From NCBI GenBank assembly GCA_022315425.1, contig JAIUPT010000013.1, positions 620,001-684,000 of the forward strand: 64,000 bases of DNA, in the 5' to 3' direction. The notes under the pieces were generated by a model. That model did no database searches and was not told the DNA's origin. It saw nothing but the letters and a program-made list of their open reading frames with translations. This stretch comes from Pseudevernia furfuracea. Lineage: Eukaryota; Ascomycota; Lecanoromycetes; Lecanorales; Parmeliaceae. A program made the translations under genes and the position numbers. Shown piece by piece: positions 1-11,182 of this stretch (positions are counted from its first letter, which is position 1; every line of letters begins with the position of its first letter).

Positions 1-1
1 G

Positions 2-959
2 GTAGTCATCCAAGATCTTCTCAAGGAAGTGGCACAGACCCAACAAGTCGACCAATCTGCTAGACAACGCTTCAAGGTCGTTGTCATCAATGAAGCGGAC
101 CACCTCACCCGAGATGCACAGGCAGCGTTGAGGAGGACTATGGAGAAATACAGCCCAAACATGAGACTCATATTGTTGGCAAACAGTACGGCAAATATCA
201 TTGCGCCAATTCGATCGCGAACGCTACTAGTGAGGGTTGCAGCGCCGACTGAGAGCGATATTTGCGAGGTGTTGAAGAAAGTTGGAGCGCAGGAAGGATG
301 GGCCGAGGCGGAAGGCTTGAACAGGAGGATTGCAAAGGACAGTGCGAGAAACCTGAGGAGAGCATTGCTGATGTTTGAGGCTGTCCATGCACAGAAGTGA
401 GGGGCAGTGCTACTATATCTCATCCGGAATGCTAATGGCATCACAGTGAGAAAGTAACAGATAAGACCCCTGTACCGCCGCCGGATTGGGAAGCTCTCGT
501 CGCTCAGATTGCAGATGAGATAATGGCAGAACATACGCCTGCGAGGCTTCTGCAAGTCCGTGCCAAGTTGTACGACTTGCTCGGTCACTGCATACCGCCT
601 ACCACCGTATTGAAGGTATATCGCCTATGTTCGCTTCCAGTGAACCTGGATACGCTGATCCGGTACAGACATTGACCTTCAAGCTCATACCAAAGATTGA
701 CGACGCGCTGAAAGCAGACGTGATAAAGTGGTCGGCTTTGTATGAGCATCGCATACGGATGGGCAGCGTAAGTAACTTCCCGGTTATGGATGTAAAGAAC
801 TGATGAAGGGTCCAGAAACACATCTTCCATCTCGAGGCTTTTGTTGCAAAGTTCATGAGAATACTAGAGAGGCATGTGCCCCCAAGCGATATTGAATTTC
901 TTTATTCTTACCTAATTCAATTTCAGCTACCTGATGGGGATGGATTTCTAGGAATTTAG
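2..959 (+). CDS. RFC5: Replication factor C small subunit, yeast RFC5 / human RFC3 type (5' end outside window)
   Basis: Subunit of the RFC clamp loader, which opens PCNA and loads it onto primer-template DNA in the nucleus. The visible part starts inside the AAA+ core: a Walker B-like VVINEADHLT with NEAD in place of DEAD (typical of this subunit), then AALRRTMEKYSPNMRLIL with the sensor region, and an arginine-finger-like IRSRTLLVRV (the SRC box equivalent reads SRT). The C-terminal collar follows. Exons inferred: 2-396, 447-615, 669-767, 816-959, with 50, 53 and 48 bp introns and good GT/AG ends; together they give 269 codons including the stop, and the last exon encodes KHIFHLEAFVAKFM, typical of the family C-terminus. 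About 90 N-terminal residues with Walker A lie upstream of position 1. RFC1, the large subunit of the same complex, begins at 3197. Family assignment is firm; exact splice sites are inferred. Confidence 0.9.
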
Positions 960-1022
960 CCAACGACGAAAGAGACAACCTTAGAATCACTAAAAAAAGT
1001 TGCATAGCTAGCTCAGGTAGAG

Positions 1023-1363
1023 TATGGCGGACGAGACTGAGAGTACTCTAGACAGCAGGACAAAACCAAGCCCACCAATTTAATTGCGCAAAAAAATTGT
1101 AGTACCACATTCGCGCATCCTAATACATGTCTTACTGGGCCTTCGTAGTAGACATTTCAAGGGGGCACACTTTGGGGGACACTATCGTCCGCCATATTAA
1201 TGACTCTCTATAATATTTCCTACAGTATAATGGTCTAGATATTCTATATTGTTCTACGAAGGCTCAATAGAACATAACATTAGGACGCGTGAAAGGTAGT
1301 GTTATTTATTATTGGTGGTCTTGGTTTTGTCCCACCGTCTACGGAGTACTATCGTCCGCCATA
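1023..1363. mobile_element. Foldback/MITE-like element with long inverted arms
   Basis: The left arm (1023-1148) and right arm (1254-1363) are imperfect reverse complements. Both carry the end motif TATGGCGGACGA, the block GGACAAAACCAAG, a CATCCTAAT-like block and GGGCCTTCGTAG. The outer ends sit in TA-rich flanks, compatible with a TA target. A third copy of the end motif (TCGTCCGCCATA, 1185-1196) lies in the central spacer, which suggests a nested or deleted copy. No coding potential is visible. It looks like a non-autonomous DNA element, possibly Tc1/mariner-like, but no transposase partner is seen. Confidence 0.75.
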
Positions 1364-1565
1364 TAATATCAGGGTACAGTAATTCACTCAACACTGCGTC
1401 ATTATTTTAAACTTTCGAGCGTTGAGATGTTCGCATACCTTACTTTACCATACCATAGCTCTAAAAGCTTCATAAGGTAACCAATGGAACAAATTGTAAA
1501 AGCTTCCTTAACTCGCTCCGTCTACAATCGCTCTATATTCCTCTCGATATCACCTTAACTCAACC

Positions 1566-2092
1566 ATGTCTTCAGATCTCATGGATACCGAAGCAGGCGG
1601 TGAGGGCTCGCAGTACGCAGTCCTCAATGTTGATGTCTAGCAGCAACTGACCATTCAACTAGATACGAGTCAATCCAGACCGTCACAAACCCACACTCCA
1701 AGCAAGGCGGTCAAATGGGTGGTCAGTTCGGTCCAAATATTGGTAGCAACTCGTCAGTATTGAAAACTTACTCTAGAAGAAGAAACTCAGCCAGACGCCG
1801 TGACTTCTCAACAAGAGCAGCAGAAGGCTGAGAGAGGAGAGAAAACGGCAGAGAATGTGAGATACGGACAGACAATCTCAGAACAGGGTATGGGAGGCAA
1901 GACCACAGAAGCTGGAGGAAGTGCGAATCAAGGTAAGGGTGGAGTACATGCCATGTTCTGCGATGATGGCGGAAATGCTGAAGCATGTCTCTAGGCGGGT
2001 TCGGAGCAACAGATGTACAGGCAGAAACAGATAATGCCGAAGAGTCCAGGCGGGACCAGGGCTATGGGCCAGGATCTGGCGTTGGGGCATAG
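1566..2092 (+). CDS. Small hydrophilic hypothetical protein
   Basis: Unrecognised family. A spliced model with exons 1566-1612, 1663-1742, 1777-1932 and 1995-2092 gives an open frame of 126 residues. The product is rich in Gly, Gln and Glu: an N-terminal acidic stretch, a GGQMGGQFGPN segment, a charged stretch (QQEQQKAERGEK), a repeat-like EQGMGGKTTEAGGSANQGG segment and a Gly-rich tail. There is no signal peptide, membrane segment or Cys motif. The introns carry good acceptors, and the first and third have normal lengths (50 and 62 bp). The second would be only 34 bp, which is unusually short, so that junction is the weak point. The reading frame closes cleanly only with this combination. 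It lies between the foldback element and the 3' end of MRPL16. Confidence 0.5.
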
Positions 2093-2153
2093 ATTGTTTC
2101 GCTGTCTCGAAAAAGAATCTGAGGTAGTAACGGGTATCTCGTCTGTCTGGACT

Positions 2154-3008
2154 CTATGCTGATGTTTCAGCAGTCGGAGCTGCAGCGGACAGACTCCCTG
2201 ACGTCGAAGCTGGTATCCGTCCTGCCTTGACATCTGCGGGTAATTTCATCCTTGGCCTCTTCATCTCGTCCAGCGTGACCCCAGCCTCCATTTTCGTGAG
2301 ACCCATAACAGGTGGATCTCCCTTCTTCACGAATTCATACAGTCCTAGCCCCAACGTTAGCATAACGTTTTCCGATTGCAAATACCGAGGAAGAAATTAT
2401 ATCATACCGGGCAACTTGTTCCCTGCTAATCTCATCGCGTCTCTGACTACCTGCTCATGGAGCTCTCCACTGATTTCGAACACAATCTGTGACACTGCCA
2501 CCCTTGCAGCCCAGTAGTCAAAACTGCCTTTTCCCTTGCCCATCCTGCTCTCATTCCCACTGCTATATACTCCGATATTGGCGGCTACTCTGGTATACAA
2601 CCGATATCTCTCTCCTCGTAATCTTTTCTTGATGGCTTCTGCACCAACAGCCAACTGTTGAGATGATATTCTTCGGTCGTGATCTCGCATGCGCAAGCCG
2701 TAGTCGCCCCATACCACTGTTGTGCCCCTGGTTGAGCCGCCAGTGGGGACCCGGCAGCGGCCCTTTCGATTCTTCTGAGTATGGCCACGTTTCGGAATCA
2801 GCCAATTTTGAGGATGTGAAGTAGCTGAGAAGGTGCGAAGGGTCGAAGGAATGATTGAGCAAGATATGGGAAATCCTGCAAGGTATGAGAATCAGAAGAG
2901 GGAGGCAGCGAACGTGGACGCAAAAGACTTACGGAAAGTGGATTGATCTGGTAAAGAAGTTATTCGTAGCGAGCAAGGCGGCAGTATAGGTAGTAATCGA
3001 GGCTTCAT
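2154..3008 (-). CDS. MRPL16: Mitochondrial large ribosomal subunit protein uL16m
   Basis: Homologue of bacterial L16, part of the 54S mitoribosome near the A-site and peptidyl-transferase region. Exons on the minus strand: 3008-2933, 2875-2408, 2344-2154, with 57 and 63 bp introns, giving 244 residues. The N-terminus (MKPRLLPILPP, then Arg-rich, few acids) looks like a mitochondrial presequence. The core shows VPTGGSTRGTTVVWGDYGLR, RMGKGKGSFDYWAARV and LAGNKLPG, the L16 signatures. The tail after about residue 190 (YEFVKKGDPPVMG onward) is a fungal extension. The gene is divergent from RFC1 with 188 bp between start codons. Confidence is high because three exons in matching phase restore one continuous L16 protein. 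Confidence 0.92.
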
Positions 3009-3101
3009 TGTGACTGCAAACTCTGTGATTGAGCAGAGAACGAACTTTGTCTGGTGAAGGCTGCAGAGCGGAAACTTGCCGTCATCACCATTTTTATGAT
3101 A

Positions 3102-3116
3102 GACGCGAAGCGCGTC
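3102..3116. promoter_or_regulatory. Palindromic MCB/SCB-like element in the MRPL16-RFC1 divergent promoter
   Basis: GACGCG and CGCGTC are arranged as an inverted repeat around AAG (positions 3102-3116), inside the 188-bp region between the divergent start codons. ACGCG cores resemble the MBF/SBF (Mbp1/Swi4-Swi6) sites that control G1/S replication genes in fungi, and RFC1 is such a gene. Function is inferred from motif and position only. Confidence 0.4.
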
Positions 3117-3196
3117 ACCAACACTGCCTAAATCAGGCGTCATCAACTTGATGACAATTTACGAATCTTCTCTGATCTGTATAAAAGCTAGACAAG

Positions 3197-6100
3197 ATGC
3201 CCCCGGATATCAGAAGTTTCTTTGGTGGCAAGGGAGGCCAAGGTGCCGCTTCCAGTCAAGAGCAATCAGCATGTAAAGAAGCAGCTGTAAGTATAGACTA
3301 CCTTACCAGAACTCCACACTGCTATCCATTCGAGCGAGGGAATTGGTGAATAGCTACGGTTGAGTGATTTCTCATCGCGTTAATTAGGCTTTTCTCACCT
3401 TCCAGCCCTCTTTCTGTTCTTTCTCACTTGAATAAGCTGGGGCGTGCATGCTAACGTGGCTTTCGCTCGCCAATAGAAGAAGGACAAGAAACCTAAGGGA
3501 AGAGGTACGCTTCAAACGACTGCCAATGGCCCTAACATTGAAACTCACGTCAGCTAGGAAAACGAAAAGTCCTCAGCGACAGCGATGATGATGTCCAGGT
3601 TCAGCCGGCCAAGAAATCAACACCCAGGAAGGCTCCCCCACAGAAACCAGTGTAAGCTTGCAATACAGAACTCATGAAAGGTTCAGTTGCTAACATTTTC
3701 TCTAGCCCGAGGGAATCCCCCGTCGGAGAAGTCACCACAACGTCGGATTACTTCGCTTCTAGCGGCAAGTCCAAGCCGGCTCGCTCTACGCCAGCCAAAT
3801 CGAAGGCCCACGCCGAGAAGAAGGCCTCTGAGGATGTGAAAGCGTCGCCCACAGGCTCTACGCGAAAAGTTAAAGCCACACCAAAATCTGAGCCACGCAC
3901 AATTGGCAAGACCTCATCTCGAAAGAAGAGCCAGCCAGACTACGTTGAGGTTCATGAGGACGAGGAAAGTGATTTCAATCCCAAGATCATCAAGGATGAT
4001 GCCGACTCCGGAGAGGATATCTTTGTAGCAGACTACAAGACTGGAAGAAAAGACGCAGAAGATGCTTATGAAAGTGAGGACGACGAGGATCAAGTCGTTC
4101 ATTCATCCAAGAGAAATCACAAACGAGGCAAGGGAGCGACATCCAAAAGGCATTCTAATGCTAGCGACGAGGATAGTGACGTCCAAATGAAGGATATTCC
4201 AGAGTATAAGGAGTCCAAAAGCAGCACCAAGTCTTCCAAAGGGCGAAAGCGAAAGTCTGCGGAGTTAGAAGATGACGAGGATGAGGACGAGGAAGGCTCC
4301 GCGCCAGCCTCGAAGAAGGCAAAGGGTTCAAAAGTAAAGTCTCCAGCTAAGAAGGGTACTCCGAAAAAGGGCCGCAAGAAGGACGAGCTCGATGTAAGAA
4401 CAGCGGTCGATGATATTCTCGACAGTATCAAAACGGTCAAAGCGCCGACGCCGCCGCCGCGCGAAGAGGGGAAGAAATTCAACTATGCCACCTTCAATGC
4501 AAATCGAACCGAGGCCCCACTCTCTGGACAGTCTGTCGAGCTCCCTGTTGGCCAGGAGAACTGTTTGGCTGGACTGACCTTCGTTTTCACTGGCGTACTC
4601 AACTCACTGGAACGCAGTCAGGGCCAGGAACTCGTGAAGCGCCACGGAGGGAAGGTCACTGGTGCTCCAAGCAAAAAAACAAGCTTTGTGGTGCTGGGTG
4701 CGGACGCAGGGCCCAAAAAGCTTGAGACCATTCAACAATTTGGCCTGAAAACTATCGATGAGGAGGGGTTATTTGAGCTGATCCGTAAATTACCTGCTCA
4801 CGGCGGTGATGGAAAGGCTGGCCAACAACATGAGGCGAAAAAGAAGCAAGAGGAGGCCAAAGTTGAGAAAGCTGCCGCAGATATGGTCAAGCAGGAGCGT
4901 GCAGAGGCTAAGAAAGCTGCAAGCACTACTGCTAGTTCTCAACCTGCTCTAAAAGGCGACATCGATGGCTCCGCGACTTCTGATAGTCGCCTGTGGACTG
5001 TTAAGTACGCGCCTACGGCCACAAGCATGATCTGTGGCAACAAAGGTCAAGTCGAAAAACTGCAGGCTTGGTTGAGGGCATGGCCTGTCAACGTAAAGAG
5101 CAAATTCAAGAAGCCAGGCAAAGAAGGGTGGGGTATGTTCCGTGCCATGATCCTCTATGGACCCCCTGGAATAGGCAAGACTACAGCTGCTCATCTCGCC
5201 GCGAACCTTGAAGGATACGATATCCGCGAAAGCAATGCCAGTGACACAAGGAGCAAAAAGCTGGTCGAGGCTGGACTGAAAGGTGTACTTGATACAACAT
5301 CGTTACTTGGATATTTTGCGGGAGACGGTAAGAAGGTGGAGACAGAGAAAAAAAGACTTGTTCTGATCATGGATGAAGTCGATGGCATGTCTGCTGGCGA
5401 TCGAGGTGGCGTTGGAGCTCTGGCAGCGGTTTGCAGAAAGACCAACATCCCGATCATCTTGATTTGCAATGATCGAAGACTACCCAAGATGAAACCATTC
5501 GATCACGTGGCCTTCGACCTCCCTTTCCGGAGACCGACCGTTGATCAGATCCGTCAGAGGATCATGACAATCTGCTTTCGAGAGAAATTGAAGGTTCCTC
5601 CGAATGTTATCAACGCATTAATCGAAGGAAGCCACGCTGATATCCGGCAAGTCATCAACATGCTGTCGACGGCCAAGCTTGACCAAGACGCAATGGACTT
5701 TAACTCGGGCAAAGAAATGTCCAAGTCCTGGGAGAAGCACGTCATTCTCAAGCCTTGGGATATTGTTAGCAAGATCCTCGGAGGAGGTCTCTTCGCTCCG
5801 AACAGCACAACGACACTGAATGAAAAGATAGAGCTCTATTTCAATGACCACGAGTTTAGCTCCCTGATGTTGCAGGAAAATTATCTCGGAACCAATCCTA
5901 TGTTGTCGAATATATACAGTGGTAAGGAAAAAAATCTCAAGATGCTCGAGCTCACGGACAGCGCGGCTGAGAGTATCAGCGATGGGGACCTTGTCGACCG
6001 CATGATTCATGGATCTCAGCAGCAATGGGCTCTCATGCCAACTCACGCCGTTTTCAGTTTTGTGCGGCCTGCTAGTTTCGTCGCTGGCAGTCAAGCTGGA

Positions 6101-6851
6101 AGCCAAACTAGGTTCACCTCCTGGTTAGGCAATAACAGCAAACTAGGTACGAAAACTGGCATTCGCTGTCACGTTTCAGTCATGCTAACATTTCTCGCCA
6201 GGCAAGCTTACGCGTTTCGTCAAAGAGATACAAGGTCATATGCGCCTTCGAGCTTCTGGTGACCGGCACGAAATCCGCCAACAGTACCTTCCGCTGCTAT
6301 GGTACCGGCTTGTAAAGGAGCTCCAGTCACAAGGTAAGGAGGCATTGGGGAGCATCATCGATCTTATGGACAGCTACTTCCTAACGAAAGACGACTGGGA
6401 TGCAATACTGGAGCTTGGTGTTGGCCCGATGGAGATGGAAAACATCAAGATCGATGCACAGGTGAAGAGCTCGTTCACGAAGACATACAATCAAAGGTCA
6501 CATCCACTTCCCTACATGAAGGCGAGCTCGATCGTTGCCCCGAAGAAGAAGAGCAAGGAGAGGCCAGACATTGAAGAGGCTCTGGATGAGTCAGACTCGG
6601 GGGTGAGCTCTGGCGGCGAGGAGGCAATCCTCGATGAAGATCAACCGCTGGATCTGAAGAAGGACAAGTACGTTGCAGCTCCGAAGAAGAAGAAGAAAAC
6701 AGCGGCAAAAGGAAAGAAGGGAGCTGCGAAGGGAAAAGGGAAAGAAAAGGGCAATGAGGAGAGTGATGAGGAGCTGGACGATGGGGATAATGGGAGTGAG
6801 GAGGATGTGAAGCCTCGAAAGGGCGCAAGTACAAAGAGGAAGGGGAGGTAG
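3197..6851 (+). CDS. RFC1: Replication factor C large subunit 1
   Basis: Large clamp-loader subunit, 1100 residues predicted from exons 3197-3286, 3477-3504, 3558-3651, 3706-6146 and 6202-6851; the total length is divisible by three. The N-terminus MPPDIRSFFGG is the family's PCNA-interacting (PIP-like) start. A long Lys/Glu/Ser-rich linker follows, then a BRCT domain (GLTFVFTGVLNSLERSQGQ ... KTSFVVLG), then the AAA+ module LWTVKYAPT with Walker A GPPGIGKTTAAHLAA, Walker B LVLIMDEVDGM and the NIPIILICND sensor-1 region. A collar region and a Lys-rich tail ending in KRKGR, probably a nuclear localisation signal, complete the protein. The first intron is long (190 bp) against about 54 bp for the others. 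It works in the same complex as the RFC5-type gene at the left edge. Length and domain order match fungal RFC1. Confidence 0.95.
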
Positions 6852-7809
6852 AAGAAGTAGGAATGCTGTGTTGGCATTGCTGGATTGGGGCGTCGGGTGA
6901 CGCAGCTACATCTGGCTCTGTTGAGCTAGACTTTTGTCATCTCTCGTTGCCCGCTTGAGCACGTTTGCATGTGGCATATGCTCGGAGCATCAAATCGCAG
7001 CTGGAGGCAATGGTGATTATTCATGTTTTCCCTTGAGCCCAGGCAGTCAGTTTGGGATCATTCTTCATGTTTACATACTTCCAATGACATGCGGCATCAC
7101 CCATCCTGCCATCATGCCATGGCGCTGGAAGGATATAATCGCGGTCGGGCGAAAGCTCCACAAGGAAAGGATAGCTAGGAGGCGAGGGAGGCTAAGATTC
7201 TCTGCTGAGTGCCCTTTCTAGTTTCAACTTTCTGCAAACCAGACTTTTAGCCTGAGGCTGTGCCTCTGACCCCTGACCCCTCATACTAACCCTTATTTAT
7301 TACCTTACCTTTCATACCTTTCATACCTTTTATACCTTTGGGTTCGACGTACTAAGGGAAGATTACAGGAAGATTACATACGTACAGTAGTACCGTTATA
7401 CCATAGAGAAGGCTCGCTCGGCTCGTATTATTATTATTGTTATACAGTATACTACTGTATCCAACTATCCAACTATGGAGCAGATCCCGTACGGCACCAT
7501 GCTCTGGCCGGGCTATGTGGCCTCCTCACTCGTCAGTCGTCACAGAAATTCCCTCACCGTGACTCCTGGACTGACCTTGCAGACTTGCATCCGCGCTGCC
7601 CGCTCTCCAGTCTTGACACCCCCCGGTCCAACTGTTGGACCCCACTCCATATTCACTTGAAACTCCCCAATAAAGTACGAACAATCAAAAAGACCCCAAC
7701 ATCTCGCGCTGCCGATGCTGTCGTCAATTCGCTTGCAAGTCGTGACACGCGTATCCCACCAGGCTACCTCATAACATCTCCACTCTGACCACCGCCAGCG
7801 ACGGCACAA
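6852..7809. other. Intergenic, no gene seen; short tandem repeat at about 7301-7340
   Basis: Between RFC1 and the MFS gene. It holds a short tandem repeat of a 10-bp CTTTCATACC-like unit (about 7301-7340), an ATT trinucleotide run near 7427-7440 and pyrimidine-rich promoter-like sequence before the transporter start. Open frames here are short, lack splice logic and resemble no family I know. Confidence 0.6.
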
Positions 7810-9853
7810 ATGGGCTTCGACCGCTGGAGCGGCTCGTCCGCCACGAGCCCAGAGATGAAGACGTATCTTGAGCCCATGGAGTACGATGAAAGAAACCACA
7901 GCATTGCTCCCTCCACCAGGAAGCTTTCCCTCAACGCAGCCGATCTCATGCGCCGCAATGCATCTGCCAAGTTGGCCAATCCCTTGGCTGGCATAAGTCA
8001 TGCCAAATTGGAGGAGATGGGAGCAACATATGCAAGGAAGCACCACATTGGGGACGAAGAGGATGTCAGAGCCTTCCGAAAGGGCGCCGTCCTCGCTCAA
8101 GAACCTCGCAGATTCGCCCAGGTTCAGGGTCTGACAGGCATGGAATTAGATGTACTTCAAAAGGAGTTCGACAATCGCTGGGCCCAGCCTAAGCTCATGT
8201 ATATTGTCATCATACTCTGCTCGACATGCGCCGCCGTTCAAGGAATGGGTTGGTGTCATGTATCTGTCATCACGCACCGAACTTCCAGCTAACCTGTGAG
8301 CAGATGAGGCGGTTGTCAACGGGGGCCAGCTATTCTACAGGTATCAATTTGGTATTGACGGCCAAGATCCGCGCTCAACCTGGCTTACCGGCTTATTGAA
8401 CTCTGCTCCCTACCTTTGCTGTGCTTTCATTGGATGTTGGCTAACGACGCCTTTCAACAAGCTCTTTGGTAGGAGGGGTACCATCTTCCTTACTTGCGTC
8501 TTCTCAGCCCTAGCTTGCTTCTGGCAAGGATTTGTTAACACCTGGTGGCACATGTTCATTGCGAGATTCTTCCTCGGATTCGGAATTGGCCCCAAATCCG
8601 CAACGGTTCCTATCTATGCTGCGGAGACATCTCCGCCGGCGATTCGAGGTGCACTCGTTATGCAATGGCAGATGTGGACTGCTTTCGGCATCTTTTTTGG
8701 ATACGTCGCAGATCTCGCATTCTACAGCGTGCCCGACCCACCAGGCATTGTCGGACTGAAATGGCGTCTAATGATGGGATCAGCCATGTTACCCGCGCTC
8801 ATCGTCATCGCTTTCGTCTTCATGTGCCCCGAGTCTCCACGTTGGTATATGAGCAAGAATCGGCATTACAAAGCATATCAGTCTATGGTCAGATTGCGAT
8901 ACGAGAAAGTGCAGGCCGCTCGAGACGTCTACTATATGCACACTCTTTTAGAGGCTGAAAGGGAGATCGAGGCAAACCAGGGAAATCCACTGCTCGAATT
9001 GGTCAAAGTTCCTCGGAATCGTCGCGCTATGATAGCTTCTGAGATCGTGATGTTTATGCAGCAGGTCAGTCACGGCTGGAAAGCTTGGTGGTGAAATATT
9101 TCGCTAATATCGACATAGTTCTGCGGGGTCAATATCATTGCTTACTACTCATCCCAGATCTTCCTAGATGGTGGCTTCTCGCCCATATCAGCCCTGACTT
9201 CGTCTCTCGGATTTGGACTAGTGAACTGGCTTTTCGCCATTCCCGCGGTCTATACTATTGACACGTTCGGACGGCGAAATCTTCTTCTGACAACTTTCCC
9301 GCTCATGTCCATCTGCATGTTCTTCACAGGCTTCAGCTTTTGGATACCAAAGGACACCATGCATACCACCAGAGTCGCCTGTATATCTCTTGGTATCTAT
9401 CTTTTCGGTGTTGTCTATTCACCAGGAGAGGGTCCGGTGCCATTCACCTATTCAGCAGAAGCATACCCATTGTATGTTCGGACGGTTGGCATGTCCCTCG
9501 CAACTTCTACGACTTGGTTCTTCAATTTCGTTCTCTCAATCACGTGGCCCAGTCTCCAAGCTGCTTTTACCACACAAGGCGCCTTCTCTTGGTACGCCGG
9601 CTGGAACATCGTGGGGTTCTTTCTGGTGCTTCTGTTCATGCCCGAAACAAAAGGCAAGACGCTCGAGGAATTGGACCAGGTATTCTCAGTGCCGACACAC
9701 ATCCATGCCGCGTATGGCTTGAGACAGATTCCATACTTCTTCAGGCGGTATTTGCTACGGCAACACGCTGAGCCAGAACGGTTGTATGATAATGAGGATA
9801 CGGCAGAAGACAAGGACTTGGGCTATGACGATCCTGAAAGCCACACTTGTTAG
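7810..9853 (+). CDS. MFS sugar/polyol transporter (SP family)
   Basis: Twelve-helix proton-coupled sugar or polyol porter, presumably in the plasma membrane. Exons 7810-8248, 8304-9064 and 9119-9853 (introns 55 and 54 bp, the first with GCTAACC branch sequence) give 644 residues. Family marks are the loop 2-3 motif NKLFGRRGTIF, PESPRWYMSKN after TM6, DTFGRRNLLL in the loop between TM8 and TM9, and PETKGKTLEELDQVF after TM12. A cytosolic N-terminus of about 130 residues precedes TM1, longer than in hexose transporters, and contains the block AFRKGAVLAQEPRRFAQVQG. This resembles the fungal group often annotated as inositol/polyol-like transporters. The substrate cannot be read from sequence. 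The gene looks intact. Confidence 0.93.
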
Positions 9854-11182
9854 GCCATCAAGCATCGCTACGGGATGAATTGTACTGCGTTCTTCGGTCA
9901 AAAGGTGTCAAAGGAAAGCTGGTGGATGGTGTCTGGTGTTTATCATGTCATGTTATATAACACTGTGATACCTCTGTAAATCCGATGATTTAGCAATCGT
10001 TAATCTATATCCGCTACCTTAACAAGTCATGATAATGAAATCCATGACACGAACACCGTACAACGGAAGGTGTTTTGATGGAAGTGGTCATTTGGTTTGG
10101 GGTGACAATTCTTGACAGCTGTACCTTTCCATGTTGCAGAATGGAACCTTATCCTATTAAAGCACAAGAATGAAAGGGTAAGTTGGCCCGAGCCTGACAA
10201 CTCTTTCAAGTCCGATGCCCATGAACAGGTTTTCTGGATTTTCTGCATCTGGTGATGGACAAATTGTTATCAGCCTCTAGTGTAATACACGAACAGTAAC
10301 AGGATTTCCAGGCATGAAACCCAGACACATGAGAAAGTTATTTGAAATAGGAGGTTTGATTGGTACTGGGCTAGGGAAAATCGAGCCAGTGGACGAGAGT
10401 TGACAGCGCGTTATTGTCTTTTTTTGTGCGATACTCAACTTACCCATGCAGCATCTGTTTCATATATGCAATCGTTCTCCTTACGAGGTCTCACAAGAGC
10501 ACTGAAACTCTCGCTTAGGGTCGCTGGAGTCCAAGCATGGCTATCGGATCCCTTCAATTCAAGCCAGCAGCATTCCATCCTTCTTCAAGCCATCATGAAT
10601 CCCACGACAGTCCTTGGTACTTCTGTTGGAGTACCTCATGCAAAGCTCCCCCATCCTCACAAAGATTCGACAGCGCCAGCGCCTTCTCAGCCCAAAGTCT
10701 GCACAGCACATCTTGCGAAGTACAATAGAAGTCAATCGCGCGGTTAAAGGCCGTTGTTGCAAGCCATTCGAGTTCTTCTGGTGGATACGATGTGGACTGC
10801 TACAAAGGCGACGAAAGTACCTATGTCAGATCAACCGAGCTACGTCTCAGAGAAGTGGAGTCGCAAACCTTTCTCGCGTCTTCTGCGATAGTCACAGCTT
10901 GATCGAGAAGCTGCACCGCTATGTCTATGTCTGAAAGAGCCAATGAAAAGAGACATCTGATCCACCTGCAAAGCTTGTTGGTGCCGCTGTTGTTGTGCTG
11001 CCAGGTCATGTTGATAATTTGCTACAAAGGCATGAGTATCTAAATATACAGGTCGGAATTGAAACTTTCACCTGTAACGTCGTGATCATTACTGTTCCAG
11101 GTGTCAGTTCAATTGGGCTTGGACAGTTGCTAGGGAGACTTGCTGTCGCCTGGTGCTTCAGAAGAAAGTGTGATGTCTGCCA
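9854..11182. other. Intergenic, about 1.3 kb, no supported gene
   Basis: Between the transporter and the 3' end of SPO22. Several short open frames exist on both strands, but none shows family resemblance, splice continuity or coding bias. Room exists for UTRs or a non-coding transcript, which sequence alone cannot show. Confidence 0.5.

Noticed and set aside
3180..3186. TATAAAA just before RFC1
   Set aside because: It lies only about 11 bp before the start codon, too close to position a transcript start upstream of the ATG, so it is not called a TATA box.
7540..8100. 186-codon minus-strand frame
   Set aside because: Shadow of the transporter 5' region; no family resemblance.
10400..10934. 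Overlapping frames of about 60-115 codons
   Set aside because: Several frames overlap on both strands with no conserved motif or splice pattern; most likely chance.
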